DNA of 64,000 nucleotides from Silene conica (GCA_029255685.2 CM055315.2:76599681-76663680); one strand, 5' to 3'; shown: positions 44,964-57,735, counted from the stretch's first letter. Notes: generated from the sequence alone by a model not told the origin. Made by a program: numbers and translations.

Positions 44964-47192
44964 CTGCGTTCATTGGTAAAAGCCGTCGATAATATCTCAC
45001 ACAGAACATTGGCAGTTTGATACGCCTTAGTAGACTGAGCACTGAACATAGAAATCATAGCAAAGATTCTAGATTCAACAACAGCAAGGACACAATAGAC
45101 ATTTTGCAAAAGCTGTATATGTCAAGCTACTCACCGGTCTGCCTTGTCGGTTGCATTTTGCAAAGGTTGAATATATTTCTTCTGGTAAAGGTCATAAAAA
45201 CTCTGCATTTCGTATTCATCGCTCTTTTTAACTCGTGCTTTTAAAGATGGATCACTATCCTGCATTGTTAGAATTTAGTATTTTATAAATAACCACACAT
45301 CACTTAAAAGGTAAGCGCAGGCTGCGCAGCACAGCACCGCCCACAGGCCACAGCTGATAAAAAAACTGATTCAGTAAATAAAAAAACTCATTGTCAGCAA
45401 AGCTGCCACCTCCATTCTACCAAAGGTTCAATATATCTATCTCAGTCTCATAGTATATCATCACAGCCAAAGTCGTAACGTTTGAGGAAACACGAATGCT
45501 GAATATCTAAAGAACCCTGATATGTAGAAAGCACAATATTTAAATTTTAAATTATACAATTATTTGACATACAAATGCCCAATCCACTCACACCATTAAA
45601 TGAGAGTAATGCTAATTATGTTATACCATACCACTCACACCATAGTAATGAAGGGTGACAGGAACGATCATATAACCATACGGTATAGCATTTTAAGGAT
45701 ATGATCGTTGACAGAACGATAATCTTAAAACACATGCATTCAGGTTTCATATGAATGCTTCAGCAGGTCATCATGTACATTGTACGCATCATGTTATTTT
45801 CTCGAAGCCGTGTGTGTAATTATCTATCTCATATGTGATCTGTTAGAACATGTGTCATCCATCATATGCATACAAATCCTACTGATGCAACATTGTACTA
45901 CCTTCTCTAGCTTCAGAAGAAGTGCAGTTTTGAATTCTCGGACACCATGATAACTGGATGTTGGATCCAGTTTATGCGCTTTGTCAAACGCATAGAATCG
46001 ACCTGGCAAACCAATTGGAGGAAAACATAAGACAAATTCTTAAATCAATAGACAAGGAATGCATAAGAGAGAAAATGGTGAGAAAACGAGATTCAAGTTG
46101 CGCTCAATTCTGAAGAGAGCCAAACATCCTAAAAACCGACATTTTCAAGATAAAAAATGATCCATATTGCACGATATTGATAACTAACAGAGAGTCCATC
46201 GCCTACAAATTTACAGTATATGCATTTCAGGCTTTCAGTTAACTAAGACACAGTCGCAACATTTTCCAAATAGAAAGTGATACATGATTCCCTGATATCA
46301 ACTGTTGATCAAGGAGATACAATGTCGACCATTTATGTCAATCTAAGCCATTATCGTTCCAAAATAAGTCGATGAATCAGAGAAACATTAATTAGGCATA
46401 TGGAGCATTTGGCTACTAAGCAAATGGTATAATGAACATGTCGTTTTAGTTATCTTTACGAGCTACACAAAATTTAATATGACGACTAAAGCACCCACCA
46501 TACACGATGCCATAATATAAACTACAAAATCAAACAATACAACATTTACAATCAGAATCTACCTAGACAGAAATATTCCTTTTAGAGATATGTGTCGACT
46601 GTCGATATGTTAAGATATCGACATATTATAATCAGGGAGTATATGCATCGCAATTGTAATAGTTAGAAACACGAACAATATCAATAATACGACAATTATT
46701 ATGCAATTCTCCCTCTCTGATTCTAATAATTCCAGAACATGCAAACTCATTTCTTAAAGTAAATCACACTTTACTACCTGAAAACATATCTCTACCATTA
46801 AATTTCAAAATTCAACACAAACAAATTAAGAAGCAAATAATTATTTACGTTTCATTAAAATACTCCACGCAACAGAATAAAAGTGAAAACGTAAGCAACT
46901 AGTTGAATGGGAAGGAGCAGCAATAAAAACAATCAATCAATCAATCCATCAATCAATCAACAAAACTCGAACATATACTAAAATTAGAAACATTACACAA
47001 ATAAGCAACTCTAGGATTATGCTTTTCAACTTCATTAGCAACACGAAAAATCGGAGCGATTTCAACAACAAGCGAAGACGGAACAATCTCACTATCAAAC
47101 GCTAATTCACCGAGATTCTCGGCTGTCTGCTTTCGCGGTTGATCGCCACCGCCGCCAGCGTCACCTCCTTCTCGCGATATTGAAGCCGACAT
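44964..47192 (-). pseudogene. Callose synthase (CalS/GSL) 5' gene fragment, four exons
   Basis: Callose synthases make beta-1,3-glucan at the plasma membrane and are about 1900 aa. Here only the N-terminal Vta1-like region (~167 aa) is found. Exon 1 (47192-46997) is MSASISREGGDAGGGGDQ ending FRVANEVEKHNPRVAYLC. Exon 2 (46002-45902) is RFYAFDKAHKLDPTSSYHG ending LLLKLEK. Exon 3 (45259-45135) is DSDPSLKARVKKSDEYEMQS ending NATDKADR. Exon 4 (45041-44964) is AQSTKAYQTANVLCEIL ending TNERR. Junctions are GT/AG and in phase. The next callose synthase exons are absent, and EML 3' copies follow instead. Splicing into the exon 9-like block would give LMDERCCWS and a stop. It is most like the CalS1-5 clade from memory. 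It could still be transcribed as a short chimera. Confidence 0.82.
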
Positions 47193-48522
47193 CGTTTCAG
47201 CTACAAAAAAAGAAAAATATTAGAAAAAATAATAATCGAGCAAACAATTTTAACAGTATAAAAAATCAAAATTAAGTTAAAATTACCAGTAGAAAGATGA
47301 ATTTCCGAAGTTTGGCAGCAGAGAAAAGTAGTAGAGAGAGAAAGCAAGCAAGCAAGCAAGCAAAGGGAGAGGAAGATTAATGGAGTAAGCAAAGAAGCGT
47401 TTTGCTGTTTTCTTGTGTCTCTGTTTTCAGTGTGTGAGAGTTGCTTACTTGTGATGTTGATTTATTTTCCTGTTTTGTCCTGGTTTTGTGTTCGATATTA
47501 CGATTGATGCCATTGTGGGGGAGGCGGGAAAGACGGGCCAGATCTTTTGTTCCGGTTTTGTGTCCATTATCTTTATCTTTAAGACATGTTTTTTCTATCC
47601 CATCCAAAGGTAACCTGACCTCAATTGGGTCCATGTTACATTTGGATTTGACGTTTATCGGGTTAAGTTTGGTTTTTAAAGGGTTTAGGTTAAGTCGGGT
47701 TGTTTTGAGATGGGAACAATTATAGGTCAACTATTGTTCAGATTATTAAGTGTTAATCGTCATTTTGTAGCAATAAACACTCGGATTTTGGATCATGATC
47801 GAGTCCATTTCGAGTCTCGAGTGTGTTTGCAACAATAAACACCTTATTAATTCGGGTTGTTTTGAACAATAGTTGACCTATGATTTTAGTCCATCTCGGG
47901 TGTTGGGTACGAGTTGGGTACAGTCAGGTTATTTCAATTAGGTCTAAAATCATCTCTCAAATAACAAAATTGGTGAACCTTTATATCAAACTAATGATGT
48001 GTGGCAAGAAAAAGATAGCATAATGGTACACAAATTTGAAAAGAGAATATGAACAAAGAGGTGGTGGATCAGTTATAAATGGAACAAAGAAAAAGGAGTA
48101 TAGCACATTGACTAATAACACCGCCCTTGCCTAGTACCGCATACCATTGCTGGGTGAAGGGTTACAGCCAGAGGTGTAAGATGGCTGACACAGACTAGCC
48201 GAGTGATAATAAGGACCCAAGGAGTTAAGGGTACATGACCAGGTGTGGAGATGCGGTGTGATAAGCTTGGGACAAAATTGGAAAAATGAAATAAAATCAT
48301 AGTTTTTCATAAACTATGTGCAAAAACTAAATGTATACACTAATACACGGGTACAAGCGAAGTTGAAAAGAGGGAGTATTAACGGTTAGATAGATTTTTA
48401 CATGAACGAGTTTTCTTTGCCACGGTACAAGTTAATAAGTTTACAACATGGTTATGAGAATACAACCACAAACCACACTTCTCAAGCTAACCTACCAAAC
48501 CCTACCAGTGACATCAAAAGGA
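47193..48522. other. Callose synthase fragment promoter side and EML 3' flank
   Basis: 47193-47400 likely holds the 5' leader of the callose synthase fragment, with a GCAA microsatellite at 47345-47365. 47470-47950 is intergenic with a near-repeat of GAACAATAGTTGACCTA on opposite strands (about 47728 and 47865). 47890-48390 is the EML 3' flank, copied at 9280-9570 and 43213-43440. No gene. Confidence 0.5.
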
Positions 48523-51500
48523 CTAGGCTTCAAGCAGTTTTTCAGAAGCAAGTCTGGCATTATCACCATCTGGACCTTGACATGCCCTACTGACTCCACG
48601 CATCTCAACATATTGCTGTTTCCTCCATGCTACCTCTTGGTCCATCGCATTCCCTCGTGAAAAAGAACGATCTCCGTCTTCTGATTTAGAAACATAATCG
48701 ATAAAATAAGTTAACTATCGGGATTGCCTGAATTCCTAATGATCAGTTACTGCCTACAGGCTACAGGTGATGAGGCATTTTCACCGACAAATTGACAGAA
48801 TAAACACAACATAAGGAAACAATGAGCAATAAAAGCTTGGTGGTAGAGTGGTAGACTATGAAGTCTTTTGAACATTGATTCGGGAAGATTACGAAAAGAT
48901 TCACACAATCTTAGTTTTTTTTCTAAATCTTGCTAAAACCCGTCTTTTTTGCCTGTTTTGCTCTTAAAGCTCTTTCTTTAAGAAAAATCATTTCTATTGA
49001 TCTTTTCGGAGTCGTGAAACGAGATGAAAAACAAGCAAGTCATTTCCCTGTTTGAGGCAAAATTGATGAAAATGTCCCCGTAAAACTAAATTTTAATGGA
49101 AGAAATTAAACCTCAACTTCCAAATAACTAAAGGGGGGGGGGGGGGGGGGGGTTGGGTGTTGTAGTAAGCACAAAGGTTCCTTTTAAGAAAAATAAAAGG
49201 CAGGAAGGTATTACCATTTTCACCATCAGACGGGGCCTCAAGCCTAGCAATGGCTTCAATCAGTGCTTGTTCGTGCTCCTGCGACAACAAAATTCATTAC
49301 GATCCTAAATCAGAATAATGGCAAAAACGAGTTTACTGCCCTTTTTTTGTCTAATGACTATGAAATGTATACAAATTATCCTATAATATAAAAATGTAAA
49401 GGTTTTGAAAGTTGTGAGTTGTTACTTTTAAGACTTTCTTGGCTTTTTCGACCTTCATCGGATCAGGATGAGCACCACTGAATACTTTCTCCACCTGTGG
49501 AATGACACATTTCAGTTGTAAACGTTAAAAAACATGGAATATAATGAATTTTCGAGGTCCAAATACCCTCTCATGATCAAATGAGCTCATTCATCACTCA
49601 CCTCTTTAATTAGAGTATCAGTATGTAATAACTCAATATCTGCTGACGCTTTTCTCCCAATACCATTTTGGGGATGAAATTGATCCTTCTTGGTCGAACT
49701 TTTAAAGCTACCACGACCTCTTCCTGTACCACCTACTGCCCCTCCACGGACCAAAGGCCTCTTTAGTCCATGGCCTTGACTAGTCCTACCGCCTCTTTGT
49801 GAGATTCCCGGATCCTCGCCTTCCCACCTGATATCTTCAGGAGATATCTGAGGAAAAAATTGTTTTAATACACAATCTCGACTTTGTAACAAAGATTATG
49901 ATTTTTTTGGATATTGCTATCAAAGTAAAGAACAATTAAAAAATTAAAATCCATAGTTGTAAATCACACAAACAGAGAATCGGAACAAACAATAAATGTG
50001 TGTCTACATGGCTCCTTTCAAACATAAAAGCGAAAGCACTACCACATTCTTGCATGAATACTCATCTTCTACATTAGCATGGAGTTGGCATTTAACAGAG
50101 TTCTAGACTCCCCCGTCTCTACCGTAGTACTTATTTTTTGGAGTAACTACTTCAAAGAAAAACATGTTATGTTCCTTAATAGTGGTTCTTCACAGATCTT
50201 ACATCATGATAAGTACCAAAAATATACTCAATTAAATTTTTACCTAAGCTCACTCCAACAACTAAAACGCAATGGATCCTCATGAGACACTGAAGCAATT
50301 ATTTACTAACTTGGCTCCACACAAATCACGTGTTTAATGATTATCACCTTACCAGGAAAGAGGAGTTGAAGTGTGAAGCTACATAAGAGCTTAAAACTAC
50401 AGTTTCTGACACAAAGAAGAATCCAATACATGATCAAGGGAAGACTGACATATTTATAGGTCAATCGTATGAATACCAAAGAGGGACATCACAATTTTCT
50501 TACCATATCAAAAAAAAAAAAAAAAAGAGATCCACCGCCAGCTTGGAAAGCAGACATAGAATAAAAGCACAATAAATTCGGAATAACTTCAGCACTGTTG
50601 CATGTATAACAGATCAACAGCTCTCGTAGCGCACCTATCGCCATTAGAACAAATCAGGCTTTAATACACTCGAAGTCTCTAATATTCGGTAAAATTGAGC
50701 CTAGGGCTGTTGGAGTCCAGATGACAAACTGGTGAAAGCTCGTGCATCAAAAGTAATAATTTTGAATATAGAAATGAAGGTAAAACCTCCCCAAATCCTC
50801 TGGTGGGCTACCCCCACCCCACCACCATCACCCATCACTAGTAGACTTTCTAAGTTGTCACAGACGCAAAATACTTTGTGTTATCAAGCAACCAAATAAA
50901 GGATTAAAAATAAGCTTACGTTTTTAAGGTTCACCCACTCCCATGCTTCACGAAGTGTGTTGGCATCATAGACTAGAGCATGCTGTCCCTGGAAAATGTG
51001 TATGAGATCACCAAGTATGTAGTCAATTATAATCTGTATTGAAAATCTCTTTTAATTTAATTTAATTTTTTCTTTCATTTTCTACTGTTAGAGTAAAAAC
51101 TTTACCTCTTTAAAATCCCTTATTACTGCCTCGTAGAAATTATCATCTTCAGGCCATCTTGTCCACACTTTCCTACCAATTAATGGATCAGAATTTGCAA
51201 CTTCAGTCGGCTCACCGGCTCCAAAGCCACCGCCACGGTTTACATTCAGAGGCCGACCAGCATGAGGCTGATATGCCAAACCCTGCAGAACAGAATGCTT
51301 CCATGAAAAAGAGACGATACCAGCATGAACAAGAAACGTGCAAGTAACCATTAAGCTGGTAAACATCAGCTCGATCAAGCTCTAGGCACTCTAGACATCA
51401 AAGTCTCATCTAATCTTTAACGCTATATCTAAAGTTATACCTAATTCTTGTATGATTGAACTAAGGTTATACCTATAAAACGTGATAAATAGGTACAGTC

Positions 51501-53618
51501 GTACAGACCAACATTTTTGAAAGGATAAGTAATACTCCACTGCATAAAGACAACTTTTTCTAGGCACCAGCCAGCAATCATATCTACTTCCTAATTTTGA
51601 GACTCCGCAACAGAAACTACCATACATGGTTCATGGTTGCACTTTCAGCAAACATAGTGAACATAAATGCCCTTCTCGAAATGAACTTACTTTGGGTTTC
51701 TTGCCTCGGCCTCCAGCGGGTGGACCTCGTTTCAATGCTGCCGGGGGAGGCTGCAAGGGGGAGTGCAGGGGAGGAGGTGGGCCAACAGATAATGAGCCGG
51801 CTGATTGTCCTGTTTTTTGCTTCTTACGTGATGCTGAAACAGTTGGACTCGGTAAAGATTCATGCAAAGGCTGAGAAGAACTCATCCCGCCAGATAGAGG
51901 CCCATTTGCCTTTCTCCACTCCCTAAAAAGACGTGCATATATTTAATATAAGAACGGATACATATGCAGGCTTATGGAGAGAAAAGCAGATGACATTCAA
52001 ACCTTATTCTCCGTATTGTATCATCATTATTAACCCTCGATAAAAGCTCTCTGTGATCATCATCTGACACCCTTAGCTCTTTCCTGAGCTCCGTAATTAA
52101 ACCCTCCTTCTCCTATAATGTATACATGTATTAGGCAACTAACTTTTAAGATTTTACTGGTTAATCCTTTTTTGAGTTTAGGATGTGGGGGGAATAAGAA
52201 ACTAGAAATAAACGTACCCAAGTGATGGCATCGGATTGAGCTTTAAAGGCGCGTAGGACATGGTAGTATGCCTCACGTTCAATATTTTTGATTTCAGGTT
52301 CCATATCATTATTATGCATTCGAGGATATGAAGCGGAGCCAGCAACAGCTGATCTCCCATTACCTGCAACCCGTGCATTTCTCCCATATCTATTTTGATG
52401 GGTAGGCGGTAAATCATCATCAGTACCTGTGAATACAATCAAGCAGATACACTACAATTAAACATCAAGATCACAGCTTGAAAGAAACCGCAACCACCCA
52501 ATAACCAGAAGAATCAACAAAGAAGGTAAATAAACCGCAACCACCCAATAACCAGAAAAATCAACAAAGAAGGTAAATATTTGAATTCATAAGAAGCTCG
52601 TAGCTTTATATGGAAAATCACAGATCACCGCAACATTAATAAGTAAGAACTTAAACGGAGGGAAACCCACGCATTGCTCCAATTGCCTTTATAAGATCCA
52701 CCTCCCCCTAAAGTTCACACCAAGTAATACTGCGGGAAACCCCTAAACTGCCACTAAACAGATCACCACAACATAAAAACTAAAACTAAGGACGGAACCG
52801 TGTAAACAAGTGATACAATTATACAATACTGCACTAAAAGGGATTCAACAATACAACTCTTGCTTCACAATGCTCATTCAATCCTGGTGGAAGCATCCAT
52901 AGTATTTCGAAAAACTAAAGAGACAAAGACCACTATACTTGCACAGCCCTAGCATTAGCCATGACAGAACAACAGCATCAACTTCAAAAACATAACAGTA
53001 AACACACACAAAAAGACGATCAAAATGCCGGATTCCAAATTTTAGTTCGAGGAACCACCGGCGGAGGCAACATCCATAGTAATTCGAAAAACTACAGAGT
53101 CAAAGACTACTATACTTGCACAACCCTAGCATTAGCCATGGCAGAACAACAGCGTCAACATCAAAAACACAACACCACACAAAAAAACAATCAAAATGCC
53201 GAATTCCAAATTTTAGTTCGACGAACCAGCGGCGGAACTGATGCAGATAGCAAGAGCAACCGCTCATGACAGAATAGCGAAAAAAAATATAATTTTTTAG
53301 CTAAAATTTTCGATTTTCTTCGTTCTACCTTATTGCATTACTAGTTCGCTTTCTAACTTAAAATCCTGATTCCGCTACTGCAAGCAACTAAATCAACCAA
53401 AATCACTTTCAATTCAACTCAAAATCCCCAAATTAAACAATCGCCAACACAATACCACTACAATCACCCAAAGCACAAACCCTAACTTCAAAAACACAAA
53501 GTAAAAAAAAATCACACACAAAACAAAACAAAAAATCAAAAAGCTTAGATCTTTGACAATCTAGAAAATCTGAAAATCAGAAAAGCTCACCGCTGCTATC
53601 GGTCATATTATAATCCAT
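48523..53618 (-). CDS. EML3: EMSY-LIKE (EML) protein: ENT plus Agenet/Tudor-like domains, 10 exons
   Basis: EML proteins are nuclear readers of methylated histone H3 that act in immunity and seed development. Exons: 53618-53591, 52426-52218, 52112-52003, 51922-51691, 51282-51106, 50988-50920, 49847-49602, 49494-49426, 49278-49215, 48680-48523. Introns are GT-AG, phases agree, and the total is 1362 nt (453 aa). The N-terminus is [20 protein letters not shown]. The ENT domain is at about 51-140 ([40 protein letters not shown]), the basic motif SRKKQK at about 160, and the Agenet domain at about 220-285 ([29 protein letters not shown]). An RG-rich segment and a C-terminal helical [11 protein letters not shown] region follow. 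Exons 1-9 are firm. Exon 10 ([20 protein letters not shown]) is supported by phase and by its copies. The assignment to EML3 rather than another paralog is tentative. Confidence 0.9.
49133..49154. repeat. Poly-G tract in EML intron 9
   Basis: About 22 G residues in a row (poly-C on the EML sense strand), 60 bp downstream of the exon 9 donor. Confidence 0.9.
52486..53250. repeat. Two tandem duplications in EML intron 1
   Basis: A ~46-bp unit (AACCGCAACCACCCAATAAC...) is repeated at 52486-52531 and 52532-52577. A ~177-bp unit starting TCCATAGTA-TTCGAAAAACT is repeated at about 52895-53069 and 53070-53245 (both have TATACTTGCAC, CTAGCATTAGCCATG and CAAAATGCCG). The longer pair gives a 102-codon plus-strand frame that is not believed to be a gene. 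Confidence 0.8.
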
Positions 53619-53639
53619 TGAATGCAGAAATTAGGTCAA

Positions 53640-54696
53640 CAAAAAAATCCCCGAAAATCGAGAAATTAGGGGTCAAATTGGGAAATAATGAAGAGATCTA
53701 GGGTTTGGGGTGGTGAAAAAGAGGAATTGATTGAAAAACTGAAGGAATTTGGGGATGAATGAGGAGAGAGAAGAAGAAAGTATTGGTTGATGTTCAAGAG
53801 TTGAAACAACGTGGAGTTGAAACATTGTTTAATTTTTTTGATTTATTTTGTTATTCTTGTTATTATTATTGTTTGTGTATTTTGTTTTAGTTTGATTTAA
53901 ATTTTGTGTTCCCAAACTTGGTTATTGTGTTGTGACTTACTAGCAATAGAGTATTTGTTTGGTTTTTGTTATTCACACAAGCCACACAAAAATATAAGAC
54001 TAGACTAGAAGAGGTATGACTCTAATGAGACTATGAGACTATGAGTGATTAGGATTGGAGGGAGGTCGGAATCGGATCGGTCTAGACTGGTTTGCGTCGA
54101 GCTAGCCACAGGTCAGTCGTAGTGACCCTCGTCTATGGTTGATCCATGTGATTGTACCGGTTTGGGTAGGACTGATATATTCTATGGTTGGATTAACAAA
54201 TATATAAGACGTGGGTAGTGGCGTAAAAGTAAAACCAAGTGAATTGAATAGATTAGTTGTGAGTTTTGTCATGCTTTATGCTTGTATTGTACTAAACTAG
54301 TGATACTTTTCTAGTCCGGTTTGCTTCAGGCTAGCCATAGGTCAGTCGTGGTGACCCTTGACTAGAGTCGATCCACGTGATTGAACAGGTTAGGGTAGGA
54401 CTCGATAATTTGATGATACTTGTTTAGTCCAGTATGCTTCTATTATATATACTAAACTAGTCATGCTTCGTGCATGTATTTTAAATATTTTTTTTTGCAG
54501 CGTAAGTAGCTTGGGATCTCGAAAATGGAGTCGGCCTTATCTAACGACCTAGGTGGTGGGTTAGGCCGAGTTGGCTGAGGTGCGGGCACACAGTCTATCC
54601 AAATGTCATTCAGAGTGTTGGGTTATGTTGGACTGGCCCGTACTTTTGTCCTCCTCTAGTCTCTTAGGCTATGACGATAGATACGAGTAATGTTTA
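53640..54696. repeat. EML upstream region and a diverged direct repeat
   Basis: 53619-53830 is the probable EML leader and promoter side (poly-A and GA-rich). 54085-54170 and 54317-54402 are direct copies sharing GCTAGCCA.AGGTCAGTCGT.GTGACCCT and TGATCCA/CGATCCACGTGATTG. AAGTGAATTGAATAG at 54239 recurs at 57309. No gene. Confidence 0.55.
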
Positions 54697-54960
54697 GGGG
54701 GTGTTTGGTTGGCTACTTTCGAACGGAATGGAATGGATTTGGGATTTGGTCCATTCAAGTGTTTGGTTGGGTGATTTTGGAATGGATTCTAACTCCACCT
54801 CAACCCCTTGAAATCTCATACCCACCTCTTCCCCTTGAATTTCAACTCAATTCTTTCATGCTTATTATTAAAATGAACCAACAAGGAATGGAATTGGGAC
54901 CCCATACTACTATAGATTCTCATTCCATTCCATTACCTTCATATTGAACCAAACGACCCC
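54697..54960. mobile_element. Tourist-like MITE (PIF/Harbinger)
   Basis: TIRs GGGGGTGTTTGGTT and, on the opposite strand, GGGGTCGTTTGGTT. TTA duplication at 54694-54696 and 54961-54963. 264 bp. Confidence 0.85.
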
Positions 54961-55012
54961 TTATTTGTTTAGAAAACAATGTAATGACAAGTTTTTTTGG
55001 GTTATTCTATAC

Positions 55013-55320
55013 AGGAGTGTTCACCGGTCTAAAATCGGACCTGGCCGGATCGCAACGAATAGTCACCAACCATAAGACCGTGGATCGGACCGGTTGGGAG
55101 GGGCCCTAAACAAGACCGGAATCCTTTAGGTTTGGGTTTTTCCAAGTTTGGATCGGACCGGTACCACATTACAAGGTAAATTGAATTTTATTTTTTTATG
55201 TGTACCGGACCAGAGACCGAACACCATTTTTGGGGACCCGGAGACCGCACTGGTATATATTCGATCCGGACCGGTGGTCGGTCGGGTTTGTCGGTTCTGG
55301 TCACTTTTTGTCCAGCCCTA
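55013..55320. mobile_element. hAT-like MITE (probable)
   Basis: The right end, read on the minus strand, starts TAGGGCTGGACAAAAAGTGACC and the left end AGGAGTGTTCACCGGTC, a weak TIR pair. The interior is full of CGGACCGG and GGATCGG words, like the hAT MITE at 15605. CTATAC flanks both sides, but an exact 8-bp duplication is not clear. Confidence 0.5.
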
Positions 55321-55400
55321 AACCTATACTATGATTACAAGAATTTTTTAAAGTAGCAATAAAAACATTGAGATGACTTTCAATAGACATATATTCTATA

Positions 55401-56083
55401 TCTATATATAATATTAAAAGGCATGTTGAGTATCTTATTGTCAAGTATTTCAATTTTCTGGCATGTTATGATGTCACATCACCTCACAACCAATTACTAA
55501 ACTACCCTTCTCATATACATAAATTTTACTAAAATTTAGGAGTCGTTTGGTTGCACGTAGGAATTTGTATTGCCTAGGAAGTCGAAAAACACATGATTTT
55601 AAAATTCACGTGAATTAGAAAATGTTGTTTGGTTGCTACGTAGGAAATGAAGTTCATGTAGGCATTCTCACTTACCTAGGGGACCTAGGTAAGCCACTTC
55701 CTCTATTATGGAGGAATTGCAAATTCATGGGAAGTACAAATTCACGTGAATTGGGGTAACCAAACAAGAGATCAATTTAGCAATTCACGTGATTTTAAAA
55801 TTCGTACGTTTTTTAGTGGGTAACCAAACGACCCCTTAGTACAATAAATGTTATTATATCATCACTATTCTTAAATGAATTGTGCATATAATATATATTT
55901 TATTAGTTAATGATCTAATATTTACAAATTCTAATCCAAGTTTCATATTTTTTTAATTAAAATTGACATTTTAGTTGATTGTTTTTGTACTAAATCATGT
56001 TAATAAATTAATTAAGATCCTAAAAGGTAACATAAATAGGAAAAATATTATCACATGTCAACCTTATATAAGAAATCTATGTA
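55401..56083 (+). mobile_element. Possible older Helitron 5' end
   Basis: TCTATATATAATATTAAAAG with GCATG at 55401 resembles the 5' end at 56084. No separate 3' end is seen before 56084. It encloses the Tourist MITE at 55539-55835. Confidence 0.4.
55539..55835. mobile_element. Tourist-like MITE (PIF/Harbinger)
   Basis: TIRs GGAGTCGTTTGGTTGC and, inverted, GGGGTCGTTTGGTTACC. TTA duplication at 55536-55538 and 55836-55838. 297 bp. Confidence 0.85.
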
Positions 56084-56933
56084 TCTATACAATATTATAA
56101 AAAAGAAATGCATGTTAAGGATACTACATGCCACGTTGCACCTTTTCGACATATGATAAATAATTCACACTTTTCCTTTTGTAAATTAAAATCGATTGAG
56201 AATTACCGAATGCTCAAAGTTGTTGTTGTTATTTTTTTCCCGTATACTTTATGATTTTGTTGACATATAATTCCATGCGTTTGCTGACATATAGTATTTT
56301 TATTTGTAGGGTTCAATCGGGTACAATTTATAAAGTATTCGTAGCATATGACAACATCATAAAATGGATGTGAGATAGTCGAAACACTAGCTAAGTATCC
56401 GTCTTTCTTGAATCTTTTGATATATTTTTGTTATAATATGAATATTTGAGTTTTTGATTTTCTCCAAAGTTCATTTGGCAGTTGTTGTATGTACAAAACA
56501 ATATTTTTTTTTCGTAGCAATAAGGAAAAAATATAGCGAAATATTGAATAGAGCTTACAAACAAAAAACTCTGTATGAAACATGCAAGAGTAGGCGAGTA
56601 GATGAGTTTGAAAGAGAAACAATTGTGCGAAGAAATGAGTCCAAACCAATCCGGTGTCCCTTTGATATTACGTAGCTCATTGCATAGTGTAGTATTCTCT
56701 TAAGGGTGACCTGCAAATTAGAGATAGCAACAACTTTTATATTTTTTTCATTTTTAAAAAACCTCATTTGTCCCTTTGATATTACAATATCGTCCGCTTT
56801 CACCTTATGGTGTTCATGCGTTTTTGTCCCCGAGCTCAAAAAGCATTATTTCTCCTATCTCGCCAGACATTACTTTTAATAAAAAAAATGATGTCCATAA
56901 CAAACCCGTGATTTTCACGGGGGACAGAACTAG
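56084..56933 (+). mobile_element. Non-autonomous Helitron
   Basis: The 5' end TCTATACAATATTATAAAAA follows an A. The 3' end has a perfect hairpin CCCGTGA-TTT-TCACGGG (56905-56921), eight bases, then CTAG (56930-56933) followed by T. This matches the TC...CTRR rule and A/T insertion without duplication. No Rep/helicase. Short minus-strand frames (56555-56839) are unrecognised. Confidence 0.78.
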
Positions 56934-57735
56934 TTGATAATTAAAAGTATTTTCATTTATGTTTTTTATTAATTACACAAAGTTTTAACCCGAATGTGTG
57001 GAAACAAAGTTTCTTACCAATTGCACACATAATAATCCAAGTACACATGATCCCTTTAATCATCATAAATGAAACCTTTTAAGATCATATGATAGTCTTA
57101 TTAATTTTATGTTCTCTCATCTCAGTCAATCACTTATTTTATTTTTCGTTTATAAAATAAAGCAATTGTAAACCATTCGTTAAAACAAATAAAATAGTTT
57201 AGGATTCGTATACTATTGGTGTTTGAATATAATATTACTAAGCAACATGTACTCAATGAATCTCCACATTTGATTAAATTAAATAAAAAAAATTAATAAG
57301 TAAACCCAAGTGAATTGAATAGTTTAGTTGTGAATTTTGCCATGCTTCATGCTTGTATTGTAGAACTAATGCTTGATACTTGTTGACAAAAACTTCCATG
57401 TACCCAATGTTGGGACAAAATTAAAAGTCAGCCTTATATTTTAAGGTTGGTATTTCATGTCACGGTCACAAATTGCAACGACTTCAAATACTTTAAGATA
57501 AAAAGTAACTACTTGTAAAACGTTACTTATTAAATGATGGTTATATTTCTTTGCTAAAATGGTCATATTTAAGCCTGTCATATATAATTTGTGACGGAAA
57601 AAAGTCTGTGATAAATGAGAATTTGCATATATTTTATTGTACTTCGGTTCTTATCATTTAATTACTCGACCTCTATTTTTTACACAACAACCAAATAAAG
57701 AAAATTAATCATCTATATATATGTAATTATTATTA
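56934..57735. other. Intergenic with a degenerate MITE
   Basis: AT-rich. 57405-57625 has inverted pieces (CATGTCACGGTCACAAATTG and AATTTGTGACGGAAAAAAG) of the GACGGATAT MITE family. No gene. Confidence 0.5.

Noticed and set aside
48835-48870. tRNA-like GGTGGTAGAGTGGTAGA text
   Set aside because: No cloverleaf with T-loop GTTCRANNC and acceptor pairing can be drawn; it lies in the EML terminal intron.
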